Below, piece after piece: positions 18,341 to 27,948 of a stretch of 50,362 nt of DNA. The notes beneath the pieces were generated by a model. That model saw nothing but the letters and a program-made list of their open reading frames with translations. It had not been told where the DNA came from and did not search any database. Origin of the DNA: Gammaproteobacteria bacterium (GTDB taxonomy: Bacteria; Pseudomonadota; Gammaproteobacteria; JAJFKG01); contig JAJFKG010000007.1 in assembly GCA_021773335.1 (NCBI GenBank), positions 1-50,362 of the forward strand. The letters run 5' to 3'. The translations under genes were made by a program, and so were the position numbers. Numbering within the stretch: position 1 is the first letter of the stretch; each line of letters starts with the position of its first letter.

Positions 18341-18454
18341 CTACTGTCTTTGTGTCAAGCCCAGATGTAGCCTTGATAAGCACGTAGCGCGCATCAAGGG
18401 AATGTATTAGCAAACGCTGCTCCTTGATGCGCGCTACGTGCTTATCAAGGCTAC
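18341..18454. repeat. REP family A pair with perfect 33-bp arms and companion motif
   Basis: The companion motif ctactgtctttgtgtcaag... (18341-18363) precedes a GTAG-headed pair at 18367-18454. The two units (18367-18399 and 18422-18454) are exact reverse complements over 33 bases, including the variable tip, and are separated by 22 nt. The spacer reads as the reverse complement of that in the pair at 50145-50236 with only one difference, so whole pairs, not just single units, are conserved. It lies between rnhA and dnaQ on the same strand and could fold into one large cruciform or attenuate transcription into dnaQ. Confidence 0.9.
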
Positions 18455-18513
18455 AAGCGTAGTGCACTCAGGATAAAAAATTGGTTTTGCGCACGAATAT
18501 AGAGGGACAAAGA

Positions 18514-19230
18514 ATGACAGCTCGTCAAATTGCATTAGATACTGAAACCACAGGCCTTGATCCACAACAGGGCCATCGCGTGATTGAGATCGGTTGTGTT
18601 GAGCTGATTAATCGTCGCTTAACGGGTAATACTTTTCATTGTTATGTCAACCCTGAGCGTGAAGTCGAAGAGGGTGCTTTGGCAGTCCATGGTATCACCA
18701 ATGAATTCCTCGCCGATAAACCGCGTTTTGCTGATATTACACAAGCGTTTTTAGATTTTATTTTCGGTGCGGAATTGATTATCCACAACGCGCCATTTGA
18801 CGTTGGCTTTTTGCAACATGAACTAATGTCATGTGGTCAAGGGCGCGTAAAGATCGTCAAGCGTTGTCAAATTCTCGATACCTTGCCTCTAGCACGGCAA
18901 ATGCATCCGGGGCAACGTAATAGCTTGGATGCGCTGTGTAAACGCTATGGCGTTGACAACTCCCACCGAGAATTACACGGGGCCTTACTTGATGCTGAAT
19001 TATTAGCATTACTCTATTTAGCAATGACCGGTGGCCAAGAAAGCTTGTTTAGCGATGGAGAAAAACGCAAAGGTGGTACACCACAGCAAGCAATTGTTAA
19101 CCAAGCATTGGCGCAAGCGTGCGATGATTTACTGGTGATTAAAGCGAACGATAATGAATTGGCTGCGCATCAAGAATGCGTTGCTGCTCTGAACAAGAGC
19201 AGCAACGGCAAGTGCCTGTTTGAAAATTAA
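18514..19230 (+). CDS. dnaQ: DNA polymerase III epsilon subunit (proofreading exonuclease)
   Basis: 3'-5' proofreading exonuclease of the replicative polymerase core. ATG 18514 follows gaggg (18502-18506) and gives 238 residues (E. coli 243); the frame is open from 18481. DEDDh active-site residues are D9 and E11 (LDTETTG), D96 (HNAPFDVGFL), H155 (HRELHGALLD) and D160. The region after about 180 corresponds to the linker and alpha-binding tail; the stretch LFSDGEKRKGG lies there. The 3' end overlaps nhaD on the other strand by four bases. Confidence 0.97.
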   Translation: MTARQIALDTETTGLDPQQGHRVIEIGCVELINRRLTGNTFHCYVNPEREVEEGALAVHGITNEFLADKPRFADITQAFLDFIFGAELIIHNAPFDVGFLQHELMSCGQGRVKIVKRCQILDTLPLARQMHPGQRNSLDALCKRYGVDNSHRELHGALLDAELLALLYLAMTGGQESLFSDGEKRKGGTPQQAIVNQALAQACDDLLVIKANDNELAAHQECVAALNKSSNGKCLFEN

Positions 19231-20702
19231 GTCAACGTTTTATAGAACAAATCTGCGTTTATCCAAATGTGTACATAAATAGCTGCTGCATAGCCGAGGG
19301 CAATGGCCCACGTCCATTTCAAATGGCTGAAGAAAGTATAACGGCCTTTAGTTTGCCCCATTAGCGCAACGCCAGCGGCTGAACCAACTGATAACATGCT
19401 GCCGCCAACACCAGCGGTGAGTGTGACTAATAGCCATTGGCCTTCGGACATGGATGGGTTCATGGTTAAGACACTAAACATGACGGGAATATTATCGACG
19501 ATGGAGGACAATACACCGACAGTGATATTGGCCGGTGTCGCCGCATGAATTTGTGCTAAAGATGCGCCCCAATCTTGATACATGGTTTGTGATAATAAAC
19601 CAAGATAACCTAAGGTTGCCAAACCGCCGACACACAAGATAACGCCGTAGAAGAATAATAAAGTATCCCACTCGGCACGCTCGACTCTACGGAAAATATC
19701 AAATGGTATATGGTGTTGATCATCATCAAAATCATTAGTAATTTCGGGATTCTCTTCACCTTCACCAACAACAGAAGTGCTCATCTTTAAGTAGTAAGCA
19801 AAAAATTGTAACAAAGCAAAACCTGTCATCATGCCAATGGCTGGTGGCAAGTGTAAGACTTGGTGGAAACTTACTGCCGTGGTAATCGTGATTAAGAAAA
19901 GTAGGATGATGCGCTTAGCACCGCGGCGCATTTTAATTTGCTCATCCAAGGCATCGGGCTTAAGCTTTGGTATCGCGAAATGCATGATTGTTGCAGGAAT
20001 AAGAAAGTTCACTACTGAAGGAATAAAGATCGCGAAGAAATCAGCAAACGGTAATATACCCTTTTGCCATACCATCAAGGTGGTGATGTCACCAAAGGGG
20101 CTAAAGGCGCCGCCTGCATTCGCGGCAACGACAATATTTACACAGGAAATAGCGACAAAGCGAGGGTTATCGGCACCGACCGCCATTACCACCGCACACA
20201 TCAGAAGCGCGGTTGTTAAATTATCTGCAATGGGCGAAATGAAAAACGCTAAAATGCCTGTAATCCAAAATAATTGGCGGTAGCTTAAACCTTTGCGTAC
20301 AAGCCAGGCGCGTAAGGCTTCAAAGACTTGACGTTCAGCCATGGCATTTACATAAGTCATTGCCACTAATAAAAATAGAAGTAGTTCGGCATACTCTAAA
20401 ATATTATCGCGGAGTTGCGCTTCAACGGCAGTCGCTAAGCTATTACTATGTGTCGACCATGCAATCAACCCCCAAATGACGCCAGCGGCGAGTACCACTG
20501 GTTTTGATTTGCGTAAATGTAAAAATTCTTCGCCCATCACAGCGCAATACGCGAGCATAAATATGCAAAGTGCAGAAATTCCTATCGCAGTGTCGGTCAT
20601 ATTAAGATTTAGAGGCTTGCTATCACCTGATGATGCAAGCGCAAAGACGGGAAATAATAATCCGAGCAAAACACAAATGAAAATGGTTATTTTCTTATTC
20701 AA
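19227..20702 (-). CDS. nhaD: NhaD-type Na+/H+ antiporter
   Basis: Inner-membrane sodium/proton antiporter of the ion transporter superfamily, 491 residues with about 12 hydrophobic spans. The N terminus MNKKITIFICVLLGLLFPVF resembles a cleavable signal, as in other gammaproteobacterial NhaD proteins. Typical segments are FFISPIADNLTTALLMCAVV (near 150-170), NAGGAFSPFGDITTLMVWQ, and GVLSSIVDNIPVMFSVLTMNP, with repeated D-N and S-P-F-G-D elements that form the ion site. It starts with TTG behind aaagagggg (about eight bases spacing). It is convergent with dnaQ and downstream of, but probably independent from, the prkA operon. Confidence 0.9.
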   Translation of the reverse strand: MNKKITIFICVLLGLLFPVFALASSGDSKPLNLNMTDTAIGISALCIFMLAYCAVMGEEFLHLRKSKPVVLAAGVIWGLIAWSTHSNSLATAVEAQLRDNILEYAELLLFLLVAMTYVNAMAERQVFEALRAWLVRKGLSYRQLFWITGILAFFISPIADNLTTALLMCAVVMAVGADNPRFVAISCVNIVVAANAGGAFSPFGDITTLMVWQKGILPFADFFAIFIPSVVNFLIPATIMHFAIPKLKPDALDEQIKMRRGAKRIILLFLITITTAVSFHQVLHLPPAIGMMTGFALLQFFAYYLKMSTSVVGEGEENPEITNDFDDDQHHIPFDIFRRVERAEWDTLLFFYGVILCVGGLATLGYLGLLSQTMYQDWGASLAQIHAATPANITVGVLSSIVDNIPVMFSVLTMNPSMSEGQWLLVTLTAGVGGSMLSVGSAAGVALMGQTKGRYTFFSHLKWTWAIALGYAAAIYVHIWINADLFYKTLT

Positions 20703-20798
20703 CTTTAGGCCCCTCTTTGTCTAATTGGAGTGAAATATCCAACAAGCTGCCGATCATGACAAGTTTTGCTTAATTTTTCAATGAATTACGAGAAAAAA

Positions 20799-22328
20799 TC
20801 ATTCTGGAGGGCAACTGTAACTTGATACAATTTCACCTTTTTCATCAACAGTTTCGAGTATGACGGGAAATCCCCAAAGGCGATAGAGATGTTTCATGAT
20901 TTCGTCAGTGGATTTATCGAGAGGTTTACGACTGTATTGATAGTGACGTAATGTCATTGCACGGTCACCACGAACATTAACATTATAAACTTGGATATTT
21001 GGTTCATTGTCACCAAGATTATATTGTTTTGAGAGGGTATGGCGTAATGTGCGATAACCGATTTCATCGTGTATGGCTGAAATACATAAAGTGTCTTCAC
21101 GGTCATCGTCCATTATTGCGAAAAGTTTCAGCTCGCGCATCAGGCGAGGTGAGAGATATTGGGCAATAAAGCTTTCATCTTTAAAGTTGCGCATGGCGAA
21201 ATCTAAAGTTTTCAGCCAATCAGTATTAGCAAGATCAGGGAACCACTCCTTGTCTTCGGTCGTGGGGTTTTCACAAATGCGCTTGATATCTGCCATCATG
21301 TTATAACCTAAAGTGTATGGGTTGATACCGGTATAATAAGGGCTATCAAATGGCGGTTGGTAGATCACATTGGTATGTGACTGTAACACTTCAATCATGA
21401 ATTCATCAGTCACCAGGCCTTCATCGTAGAGAGCATTGAGTAGGGTGTAGTGCCAAAAACACGCCCAACCTTCATTCATTACCTGCGTTTGCCGTTGCGG
21501 ATAAAAATATTGCGCGATCTTACGTACGATACGTACAATCTCGCGTTGCCAAGGCTCGAGTAGTGGAGCATTTTTTTCGATGAAATACAGTAAGTTTTCT
21601 TGTGGCTCTTCAGGAAATTTAAATTGATTTTCTGCTTGTTCTTGCGCAGCATTTTTTTCTTTTTGTGGAATAGTGCGCCATAAATCATTAACTTGTGATT
21701 GCAGATATTCAGCGCGTTTTTTTTGACGAGCTTGTTCTTCACGTAAGGATAATTTTGATGGATGGTGATAACGATCGACGCCGTGGTTCATCAAGGCATG
21801 GCATGCGTCTATGGTTTCTTCAACCTCATCAATGCCATATTTTTCTTCGCAACGAGAGATATAGTTACGTGCAAATAATAAATAATCAATAATTGAGTCG
21901 GCGTTAGTCCAAGTTTTATAGAGATAATTGTTTTTAAAAAATGAATTATGGCCATAACAGGCGTGAGCAATGACTAAGGTTTGCATTGCTATGGTATTTT
22001 CTTCCATTAAATAGGCGATACAAGGATTGGAATTGATCACAATCTCGTAAGCTAAACCCATATGGCCACGTTTATAATTTTTTTCGACGTTGACAAATTG
22101 TTTGCCGAAAGACCAGTGGTGATAGCCGATCGGCATGCCAACAGAAGAATAGGCATCCATCATTTGTTCAGCTGCAATAACTTCTAATTGAATAGGGTAA
22201 GTATCTAGGCCAAAATCGCCAGCAATACGTGCGATTTCACGTTCATAACGTTTAATTAAATCGAAGTTCCACTCTGAGCCTGTCGAAATGGGATTTTGAT
22301 TTTTTTTGACTTCGCTTTTTTGTGTCAT
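20799..22328 (-). CDS. SpoVR family protein (YcgB)
   Basis: SpoVR/YcgB family, 509 residues, the usual length. In Bacillus the founding member affects spore cortex formation; in proteobacteria the role is uncertain, but it commonly travels with prkA and yeaH in a stress or stationary-phase operon. Recognisable family segments are MPIGYHHWSFGKQF (near 80-93), ACYGHNSFFKNNYLYKTW (near 137-154), MNEGWACFWHYTLLNAL (near 280-296) and the C-terminal RLWGFPVILETVDE. The many conserved His/Glu suggest a metal site. Its ATG overlaps the yeaH stop by four bases, so it is the last gene of the prkA-yeaH-spoVR operon. Confidence 0.95.
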   Translation of the reverse strand: MTQKSEVKKNQNPISTGSEWNFDLIKRYEREIARIAGDFGLDTYPIQLEVIAAEQMMDAYSSVGMPIGYHHWSFGKQFVNVEKNYKRGHMGLAYEIVINSNPCIAYLMEENTIAMQTLVIAHACYGHNSFFKNNYLYKTWTNADSIIDYLLFARNYISRCEEKYGIDEVEETIDACHALMNHGVDRYHHPSKLSLREEQARQKKRAEYLQSQVNDLWRTIPQKEKNAAQEQAENQFKFPEEPQENLLYFIEKNAPLLEPWQREIVRIVRKIAQYFYPQRQTQVMNEGWACFWHYTLLNALYDEGLVTDEFMIEVLQSHTNVIYQPPFDSPYYTGINPYTLGYNMMADIKRICENPTTEDKEWFPDLANTDWLKTLDFAMRNFKDESFIAQYLSPRLMRELKLFAIMDDDREDTLCISAIHDEIGYRTLRHTLSKQYNLGDNEPNIQVYNVNVRGDRAMTLRHYQYSRKPLDKSTDEIMKHLYRLWGFPVILETVDEKGEIVSSYSCPPE

Positions 22329-23590
22329 GTCTCTTGCCTTTTGAAAAGTTCACGAAACACGGGGTAAATATCCGCAGGATCATTAATGTTTTGCATAGCA
22401 AAGTTAGCGAAGCGTTCTTGGATAGAAAGATAGGCTTCCCACAGGCTTTGATGGTGGCGCGGCATAATTTCTACATAAGCATAATATTGTACGACGGGCA
22501 TAATACTATCAGCAAGTAACTCTTTACAGTAGGGTGAATCCGCATTCCAATTATCCCCATCGGAGGCTTGTGCTGCGTACAAATTCCATTCGCCGGTTGG
22601 ATAACGTTGTGCAATGATGTCACGCATCTGTTCGAGTGCACTTGAAACAACGGTGCCACCGGTTTCACGCGAATAGAAAAATTCATTTTCATCGACTTCT
22701 TTGGCTGAGGTGTGATGACGGATGAAAACGACTTCGATCTTGTCGTAGTTACGTTCTAAAAAGAGATAGAGTAAAATAAAAAAACGTTTGGCAATATCTT
22801 TTTTACTTTCATCCATCGAACCAGAGACATCCATGATGCAGAACATAACTGCTTGCGTACTAGGTTGAGGTTGCATCACGCGATTGTTGTAGCGCAAATC
22901 AAATGGATCGATAAAGGGAATGGCTTTACATTTTTGTTCTAAAAACTCGATTTCTTTATGCAATTGTTTAACTTTGGGATCGTCTTTGCTACAGGTTTTT
23001 AAAAGTTCTTCAATTTGTGCTTCGGTTTCGTGGATTTTTTTCTTATAGGGCGAACGTAACGCAATGCGTCTAGCCAATGCCCCCCGCAATGAGCGGATCA
23101 CGTTAATATTGGTAGGTACGCCGGTCGTTGTGAATCCAGCACGCACACTTTTCATTGACATGGTTTCACCGATTTGGGTTTTAATCAAGTCTGGTAGTTC
23201 AAGGTCGTCAAAGAAAATTTCTAAGAACTCTTCACGTGAAAGTTCAAAGCCAAAGTCATCTGTGCCTTCGCCTGTATTGCTGGCATTACTACCGCGACCT
23301 TGTCCGCCGCCTTGTGGTGGGCGCTTAATACGGTCACCTGTGGCGAAGTCTTGGTTGCCAGGGTGGATGATTTCGCGCGTACCACCTTGTCCATGATGAA
23401 AGACTGGTTCAGATAAATCTTTAGCCGGAATAGTGATTTTGTCACCCTTGTTAACGTCAGTAATACTGCGGTGGGCGATGGACTCGGAAACAGCTTTTTT
23501 TATTTGCTGCTTAAAACGACGGATAAAACGTTGGCGATTGACAGCGCTTTTATTTTTGCCGTAACGCCTGCGGTCAATGAATTGTGTCAT
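22325..23590 (-). CDS. yeaH: YeaH/DUF444 family protein with VWA-like domain
   Basis: Partner of the PrkA/YeaG kinase, 421 residues (E. coli YeaH 427). The N terminus is basic (MTQFIDRRRYGKNKSAVNRQRFIRRFK), a hallmark of the family, followed by a Gly-rich linker (HPGNQDFATGDRIKRPPQGGGQGRG) and a von Willebrand A-like domain with a MIDAS-type DVSGSMDES (near 255-263). It lies 18 bases after prkA and overlaps spoVR by four bases, so all three should be co-transcribed. In E. coli the YeaG/YeaH pair is linked to nitrogen starvation and stress; the role here is inferred from that. Confidence 0.95.
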   Translation of the reverse strand: MTQFIDRRRYGKNKSAVNRQRFIRRFKQQIKKAVSESIAHRSITDVNKGDKITIPAKDLSEPVFHHGQGGTREIIHPGNQDFATGDRIKRPPQGGGQGRGSNASNTGEGTDDFGFELSREEFLEIFFDDLELPDLIKTQIGETMSMKSVRAGFTTTGVPTNINVIRSLRGALARRIALRSPYKKKIHETEAQIEELLKTCSKDDPKVKQLHKEIEFLEQKCKAIPFIDPFDLRYNNRVMQPQPSTQAVMFCIMDVSGSMDESKKDIAKRFFILLYLFLERNYDKIEVVFIRHHTSAKEVDENEFFYSRETGGTVVSSALEQMRDIIAQRYPTGEWNLYAAQASDGDNWNADSPYCKELLADSIMPVVQYYAYVEIMPRHHQSLWEAYLSIQERFANFAMQNINDPADIYPVFRELFKRQET

Positions 23591-23608
23591 GCAACACCCA
23601 CCATAACC

Positions 23609-25543
23609 CTATGAGGACTTACGTACCCGCAGGTACCATTCGCACAATAAGCGCACTTGTTTTGCGGTATAGCCTTTTTCTACCATACGATTAATGAAGT
23701 CTTCATGCTTTTGTTTTTCTTCGGTAGAAGCCTTAGTGTTAAATGAGATGACAGGCAGCAAGTCTTCAGTGGTTGAAAACATTTTCTTCTCGATAACGGT
23801 TTTGAGTTTTTCGTAACTATGCCAAACCGGATTCTTGCCGTGGTTATTGGCGCGTGCGCGCAAGACAAAATTAACAATCTCATTACGGAAATCTTTCGGA
23901 TTACTGATGCCTGCTGGTTTTTCGATTTGCTCTAGTTCTTCATTAAGCGCTTTGCGATCGAGGATTTCACCGGTGTCAGGATCTCGGTATTCTTGATCTT
24001 GGATCCAAAAGTCAGCATAAGTAACATAACGATCAAAGATATTTTGACCATACTCAGAATAAGACTCTAGGTATGACGTTTGAATTTCTTTACCGATGAA
24101 TTCAATGTACTGAGGCACTAAAAAACCTTTCAAATAAGAAATGTAACGATCAGCCACTTCTGGTGGGAATTGTTCGCGTTCGATCTGTTGCTCTAAGACA
24201 TAGAATAAATGCACAGGATTAGCGGCGATTTCTGTCGTATCAAAGTTAAACACACGTGATAATACTTTAAAAGCAAAGCGCGTAGATAGGCCTGTCATAC
24301 CTTCGTCGACGCCAGCAAAATCGCGGTATTCTTGGAATGACTTGGCTTTAGGGTCGGTGTCTTTGAGATTTTCACCATTATACACGCGCATTTTTGAGTA
24401 AATGCTGGAATTCTCTGGTTCCTTAATGCGTGATAAAACCGCTAATTGCGCCATCATGGCTAAAGTGTCTGGTGCACAGGGTGCAGAGTGCAGTGAACTA
24501 TTTTGCAACAGTTTTTTATAAATTTTGACTTCTTCTGAGGCGCGTAAACAATAGGGTACTTTAACGATAAAGATGCGATCAATAAAGGCTTCATTCTTTT
24601 TGTTGTTTTTGAAAGCTTGCCATTCAGATTCATTAGAGTGAGCGAGAATGATGCCTTCGAATGGAATCGAAGACAAGCCCTCGGTGGCGTTGTAATTACC
24701 TTCTTGTGTCGCAGTCAATAAAGGATGCAGTACCTTAATTGGTGCCTTGAACATTTCCACAAACTCGAGCAACCCACGATTGGCACGGCACAAACCGCCC
24801 GAAAAGCTATAGGCATCCGGATCATCTTGTGAAAATTCTTCGAGTTTACGGATGTCAGTTTTGCCTACTAAGGATGAAATGTCTTGATTGTTTTCATCAC
24901 CGGGTTCTGTTTTTGCGACGGCCGTTTGCGTTAACTTAGATGGCTTAATCTTAACGACTTTAAAGCGCGTTATATCACCTTGATATTCTTGCAAACGTTT
25001 AATTGCCCATGGTGACATGATGCCATTAATATAGCGCTGTGGAATATTGTATTCTTTTTCGAGGACATCTGCGTCATTTTCATAAGAGAAAAGTCCTAAT
25101 GGCGATTCATGGACGGGCGAACCTTTGATGGCATAGAAGGGAATGTTTTCCATCAAGGATTTTAATTTTTCCGCTAAGGATGACTTACCGCCACCGACAG
25201 GACCCAATAGATAAAGGATTTGTTTACGTTCTTCTAAGCCTTGTGCCGCATGCTTGAAATACGATACGATTTGTTCGATGGCTTCTTCCATACCATAGAA
25301 ATCATCAAAGGCCGGGTAGTGATAAATAATTTTATTGGCGAAGATACGACTCAAGCGTGCTTCTTTGCGCGTTTCAATGACTTCAGGTTCACCCATGGCA
25401 GCCAACATGCGTTCAGCCGCATTGGCATAGGCGAGTGGATCATCACGGCAGATTTCTAAATATTCTTGTAACGTAAATTCTTCTTCAATGCCTTCTTCAT
25501 AACGATCCTGATAATGTCTGAAGATATCGGTAACATCATTCAT
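23609..25543 (-). CDS. yeaG: PrkA/YeaG-type serine protein kinase (AAA+ fold)
   Basis: PrkA family protein of 644 residues, the same length as E. coli YeaG. The AAA+ part has Walker A GPVGGGKSS (114-122 from the GTG immediately before this ATG) and the C-terminal PrkA domain follows (near VDEGMTGLSTRFAFKVLSRVF). ATG 25543 is chosen because aaggag sits seven bases upstream; the codon before it is GTG, which could also be read as start. The family has been reported both as serine kinase and as ATP-dependent protease-like. First gene of the prkA-yeaH-spoVR operon, divergent from slt, with a candidate promoter at 25578-25605. Confidence 0.95.
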   Translation of the reverse strand: MNDVTDIFRHYQDRYEEGIEEEFTLQEYLEICRDDPLAYANAAERMLAAMGEPEVIETRKEARLSRIFANKIIYHYPAFDDFYGMEEAIEQIVSYFKHAAQGLEERKQILYLLGPVGGGKSSLAEKLKSLMENIPFYAIKGSPVHESPLGLFSYENDADVLEKEYNIPQRYINGIMSPWAIKRLQEYQGDITRFKVVKIKPSKLTQTAVAKTEPGDENNQDISSLVGKTDIRKLEEFSQDDPDAYSFSGGLCRANRGLLEFVEMFKAPIKVLHPLLTATQEGNYNATEGLSSIPFEGIILAHSNESEWQAFKNNKKNEAFIDRIFIVKVPYCLRASEEVKIYKKLLQNSSLHSAPCAPDTLAMMAQLAVLSRIKEPENSSIYSKMRVYNGENLKDTDPKAKSFQEYRDFAGVDEGMTGLSTRFAFKVLSRVFNFDTTEIAANPVHLFYVLEQQIEREQFPPEVADRYISYLKGFLVPQYIEFIGKEIQTSYLESYSEYGQNIFDRYVTYADFWIQDQEYRDPDTGEILDRKALNEELEQIEKPAGISNPKDFRNEIVNFVLRARANNHGKNPVWHSYEKLKTVIEKKMFSTTEDLLPVISFNTKASTEEKQKHEDFINRMVEKGYTAKQVRLLCEWYLRVRKSS

Positions 25544-25577
25544 CACTGGGCTCCTTGTGAAACCGTTGCTGACGATA

Positions 25578-25605
25578 AGTATAGAACATGCTGATTAAAG
25601 GACAA
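25578..25605 (-). promoter_or_regulatory. putative promoter of prkA-yeaH-spoVR
   Basis: On the minus strand TTGTCC (25605-25600), a 16-base spacer and TATACT (25583-25578) lie about 35 bases before the prkA start. The remainder of the 243-base divergent gap to slt is very AT-rich, with a partial dyad ccatatcttttaaagtatatatgg near 25648-25671. Confidence 0.4.
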
Positions 25606-25789
25606 TTTACTGGGGGTAGTTAAGAGAAATAAAGGGTAAAAAATACCATATCTTTTAAAGTATATATGGCAGTTGAATATATTTGCTCATAAATTTTCCT
25701 GATTCTGGTTTTGCATTCAAAATGCTGTTTTCGTGCTATTAATTAATGGTATGGATTACGTGTAAGCCAATTGCAGGAAGCATAGAGTC

Positions 25790-27895
25790 TTGATAACAAT
25801 TCAGCTAAATATTCGCCATCTTTGTCTATGGCTTGGGGTAAGTTTGTTGTTTGCACCCAGTGCTTTTGCAAGTTGGGAGATTGCACTTGCTGCAGAGCGT
25901 ACAACTCAATCACAAGTGACGCAGCAAAAAGCCAACGTTCAGCCAAGAACCACAACAAAAAAATCTGCCACAAAAAAACGAATAACTAAGAAAGCAGCAA
26001 AACAGAAAGCTTCAGCTAAGAAAACCACAAAAGCAAATGCAGAACTACTCAGCAAGTTAGAATTACAGCGCCAAGATTTTCTTACCGCAGAAAAACTTAT
26101 TCAAGCAAACCAATTTGACGAGTTTCAACAATTAGTGCCTTCGCTACGAACTTATCCTCTTTATCCGTATTTACTCTATGCGGCTATCAAACAACGTATC
26201 GACACCTTGCCGTATGCTGATGTGGATCGCTTTTTCGCACAGTATGCTGATCTGCCACTCGTAAAAAGTCTGCGTTATCGTTGGTTATTAGCGTTAGCCA
26301 AACAAGAGCGTTGGCAAGATTATCTGGTTTATTATCAGTTGTCCAAGTCAAGCAAATTACAATGTCATTTTCTACAGGCACAGTTGGAAGATGGTGATAA
26401 AGAAGAAGCATTAGAACAAATTCAGGATATGTGGCTAGTCGGCTATTCACAACCCAAAGAGTGCGATGATGCTTTTGATTATTGGTTTAGCACAGGCGGG
26501 CCCAATCATGCACAAATTCGTGAGCGTTTGCAAATGGCTTTGCAGAACAAACAACATGGTCTTGCCAAATATTTGGCGAGCCTAACCACAGCGCAAGATC
26601 GCCAATACGTGAAGCTCTGGCGCCGCGTCGCTCACCAACCTCAGCTCGTCAAGCAAGTCGGCTTATTTAATAAATCCAACCCTATGGTGGGGGATATGCT
26701 AGTCAATGGCGTGCAACGTTTGGCGCGCCGTGACGGCATGCAAGCTTTTCAAGCGTGGCGTATTTTAAAATACCACTATCCATTTAACCGCGAGCAAAGA
26801 CAACAGATCATTCGAACTATTGGCATGTCCTTAGCTATTCAAGGCCATCCTGATGGCCTGCTATGGTTAGTGAAGGTTGATAAAGACTATGTCGACGCAA
26901 ACGTCGAAGAGTGGCGTGTACGCAGTGCTATCACCCACAGCCGTTGGCAGCAAGCCTTTTATTGGGTAGCACAATTACCCTTAGATAAACAAAAAAAATC
27001 AATCTGGCAGTATTGGAAGGCGAAATCATTACTCGGCATGCAACAAAAAATCAAAGCCAATAAAATTTTTCAACAGCTCAGCAAAGGCAATGATTACTAT
27101 GCCTATCTGGCGAGTCAACAACTCGGGCGCAAATTCACACTAAAAACCGACAACTTCAAAGACAAAGATAATTTTCAAAAAAACTTTGCCCAACTTGCCG
27201 GCATCCAACGTGCCAAAGAACTTTTTACACTCAAACGTTATCGTGCTGCACGTCGTGAGTGGCAAGCCATTGTGAGTGAGTTACCGGAACAACAACGCTG
27301 GGCGGCTGCGGATTTGGCTTATCAATGGGGTTGGTATGAGCGTGCGATATTTAGCTTATTCAAAGCCTATGATATTGACGATCTGGAAATAGAATTTCCT
27401 ATCGTGCACAAAAAGTTGGTAGTGAAAAAAGCCAAAAGACTCAAACTCAATCCCGCTTGGGTCTACGCCATGATGCGCCAAGAAAGTGCCTTTATGCTGG
27501 ATGCACATTCACACGCGGGCGCCATGGGTTTAATGCAATTAATGCCACCCACGGCGCGTACTGTTTCGCGCAAGCATAAAATTCCATTAAAAAGTCGCTA
27601 TGAATTATTAAAGCCCGCCAAAAATATTACCCTAGGCACACGCTATCTGCGTGACATGTTAGACCAATTCGATGGTGATTTAATTTATGCCACAGCGGCC
27701 TATAATGCTGGTCCAGCACGCATTACGCGCTGGTTAGAAAAAAGTCAAAATTTACCCGCCGATGTCTGGATTGATACCTTACCTTGGTACGAAACTCGTA
27801 AGTACATCAAAAATATCATTGTATTTGCCAAGATTTATGGGCAACATTTAGGGATCGATGTTGATATAAGTTCAACATTTAACAATAAGAAATAA
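25790..27895 (+). CDS. slt: soluble lytic murein transglycosylase (Slt70-like)
   Basis: Periplasmic exolytic transglycosylase. The 701-residue product starts with TTG behind aggaag (spacing about ten) and a signal peptide ending near SAFA (residue 27). Residues about 45-85 form an unusual Lys/Thr/Ala-rich linker (TTTKKSATKKRITKKAAKQK...), absent from E. coli Slt70 (645 residues). Then comes the alpha-superhelical U/L region and a C-terminal SLT domain (about 550-690) with catalytic Glu in MRQESAFMLDAHS, then GAMGLMQLMPPTA and YATAAYNAGPARI. It is divergent from prkA and followed by pepN after 53 bases. Confidence 0.93.
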   Translation: MITIQLNIRHLCLWLGVSLLFAPSAFASWEIALAAERTTQSQVTQQKANVQPRTTTKKSATKKRITKKAAKQKASAKKTTKANAELLSKLELQRQDFLTAEKLIQANQFDEFQQLVPSLRTYPLYPYLLYAAIKQRIDTLPYADVDRFFAQYADLPLVKSLRYRWLLALAKQERWQDYLVYYQLSKSSKLQCHFLQAQLEDGDKEEALEQIQDMWLVGYSQPKECDDAFDYWFSTGGPNHAQIRERLQMALQNKQHGLAKYLASLTTAQDRQYVKLWRRVAHQPQLVKQVGLFNKSNPMVGDMLVNGVQRLARRDGMQAFQAWRILKYHYPFNREQRQQIIRTIGMSLAIQGHPDGLLWLVKVDKDYVDANVEEWRVRSAITHSRWQQAFYWVAQLPLDKQKKSIWQYWKAKSLLGMQQKIKANKIFQQLSKGNDYYAYLASQQLGRKFTLKTDNFKDKDNFQKNFAQLAGIQRAKELFTLKRYRAARREWQAIVSELPEQQRWAAADLAYQWGWYERAIFSLFKAYDIDDLEIEFPIVHKKLVVKKAKRLKLNPAWVYAMMRQESAFMLDAHSHAGAMGLMQLMPPTARTVSRKHKIPLKSRYELLKPAKNITLGTRYLRDMLDQFDGDLIYATAAYNAGPARITRWLEKSQNLPADVWIDTLPWYETRKYIKNIIVFAKIYGQHLGIDVDISSTFNNKK

Positions 27896-27948
27896 AATTC
27901 ATATATATCAATTGATTGTCGCGAAAAACTAATAAATGAGGTTAAGTC

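Noticed and set aside
19831..20283. 150-codon plus-strand frame inside nhaD
   Set aside because: Antisense shadow of a well-conserved membrane protein gene.
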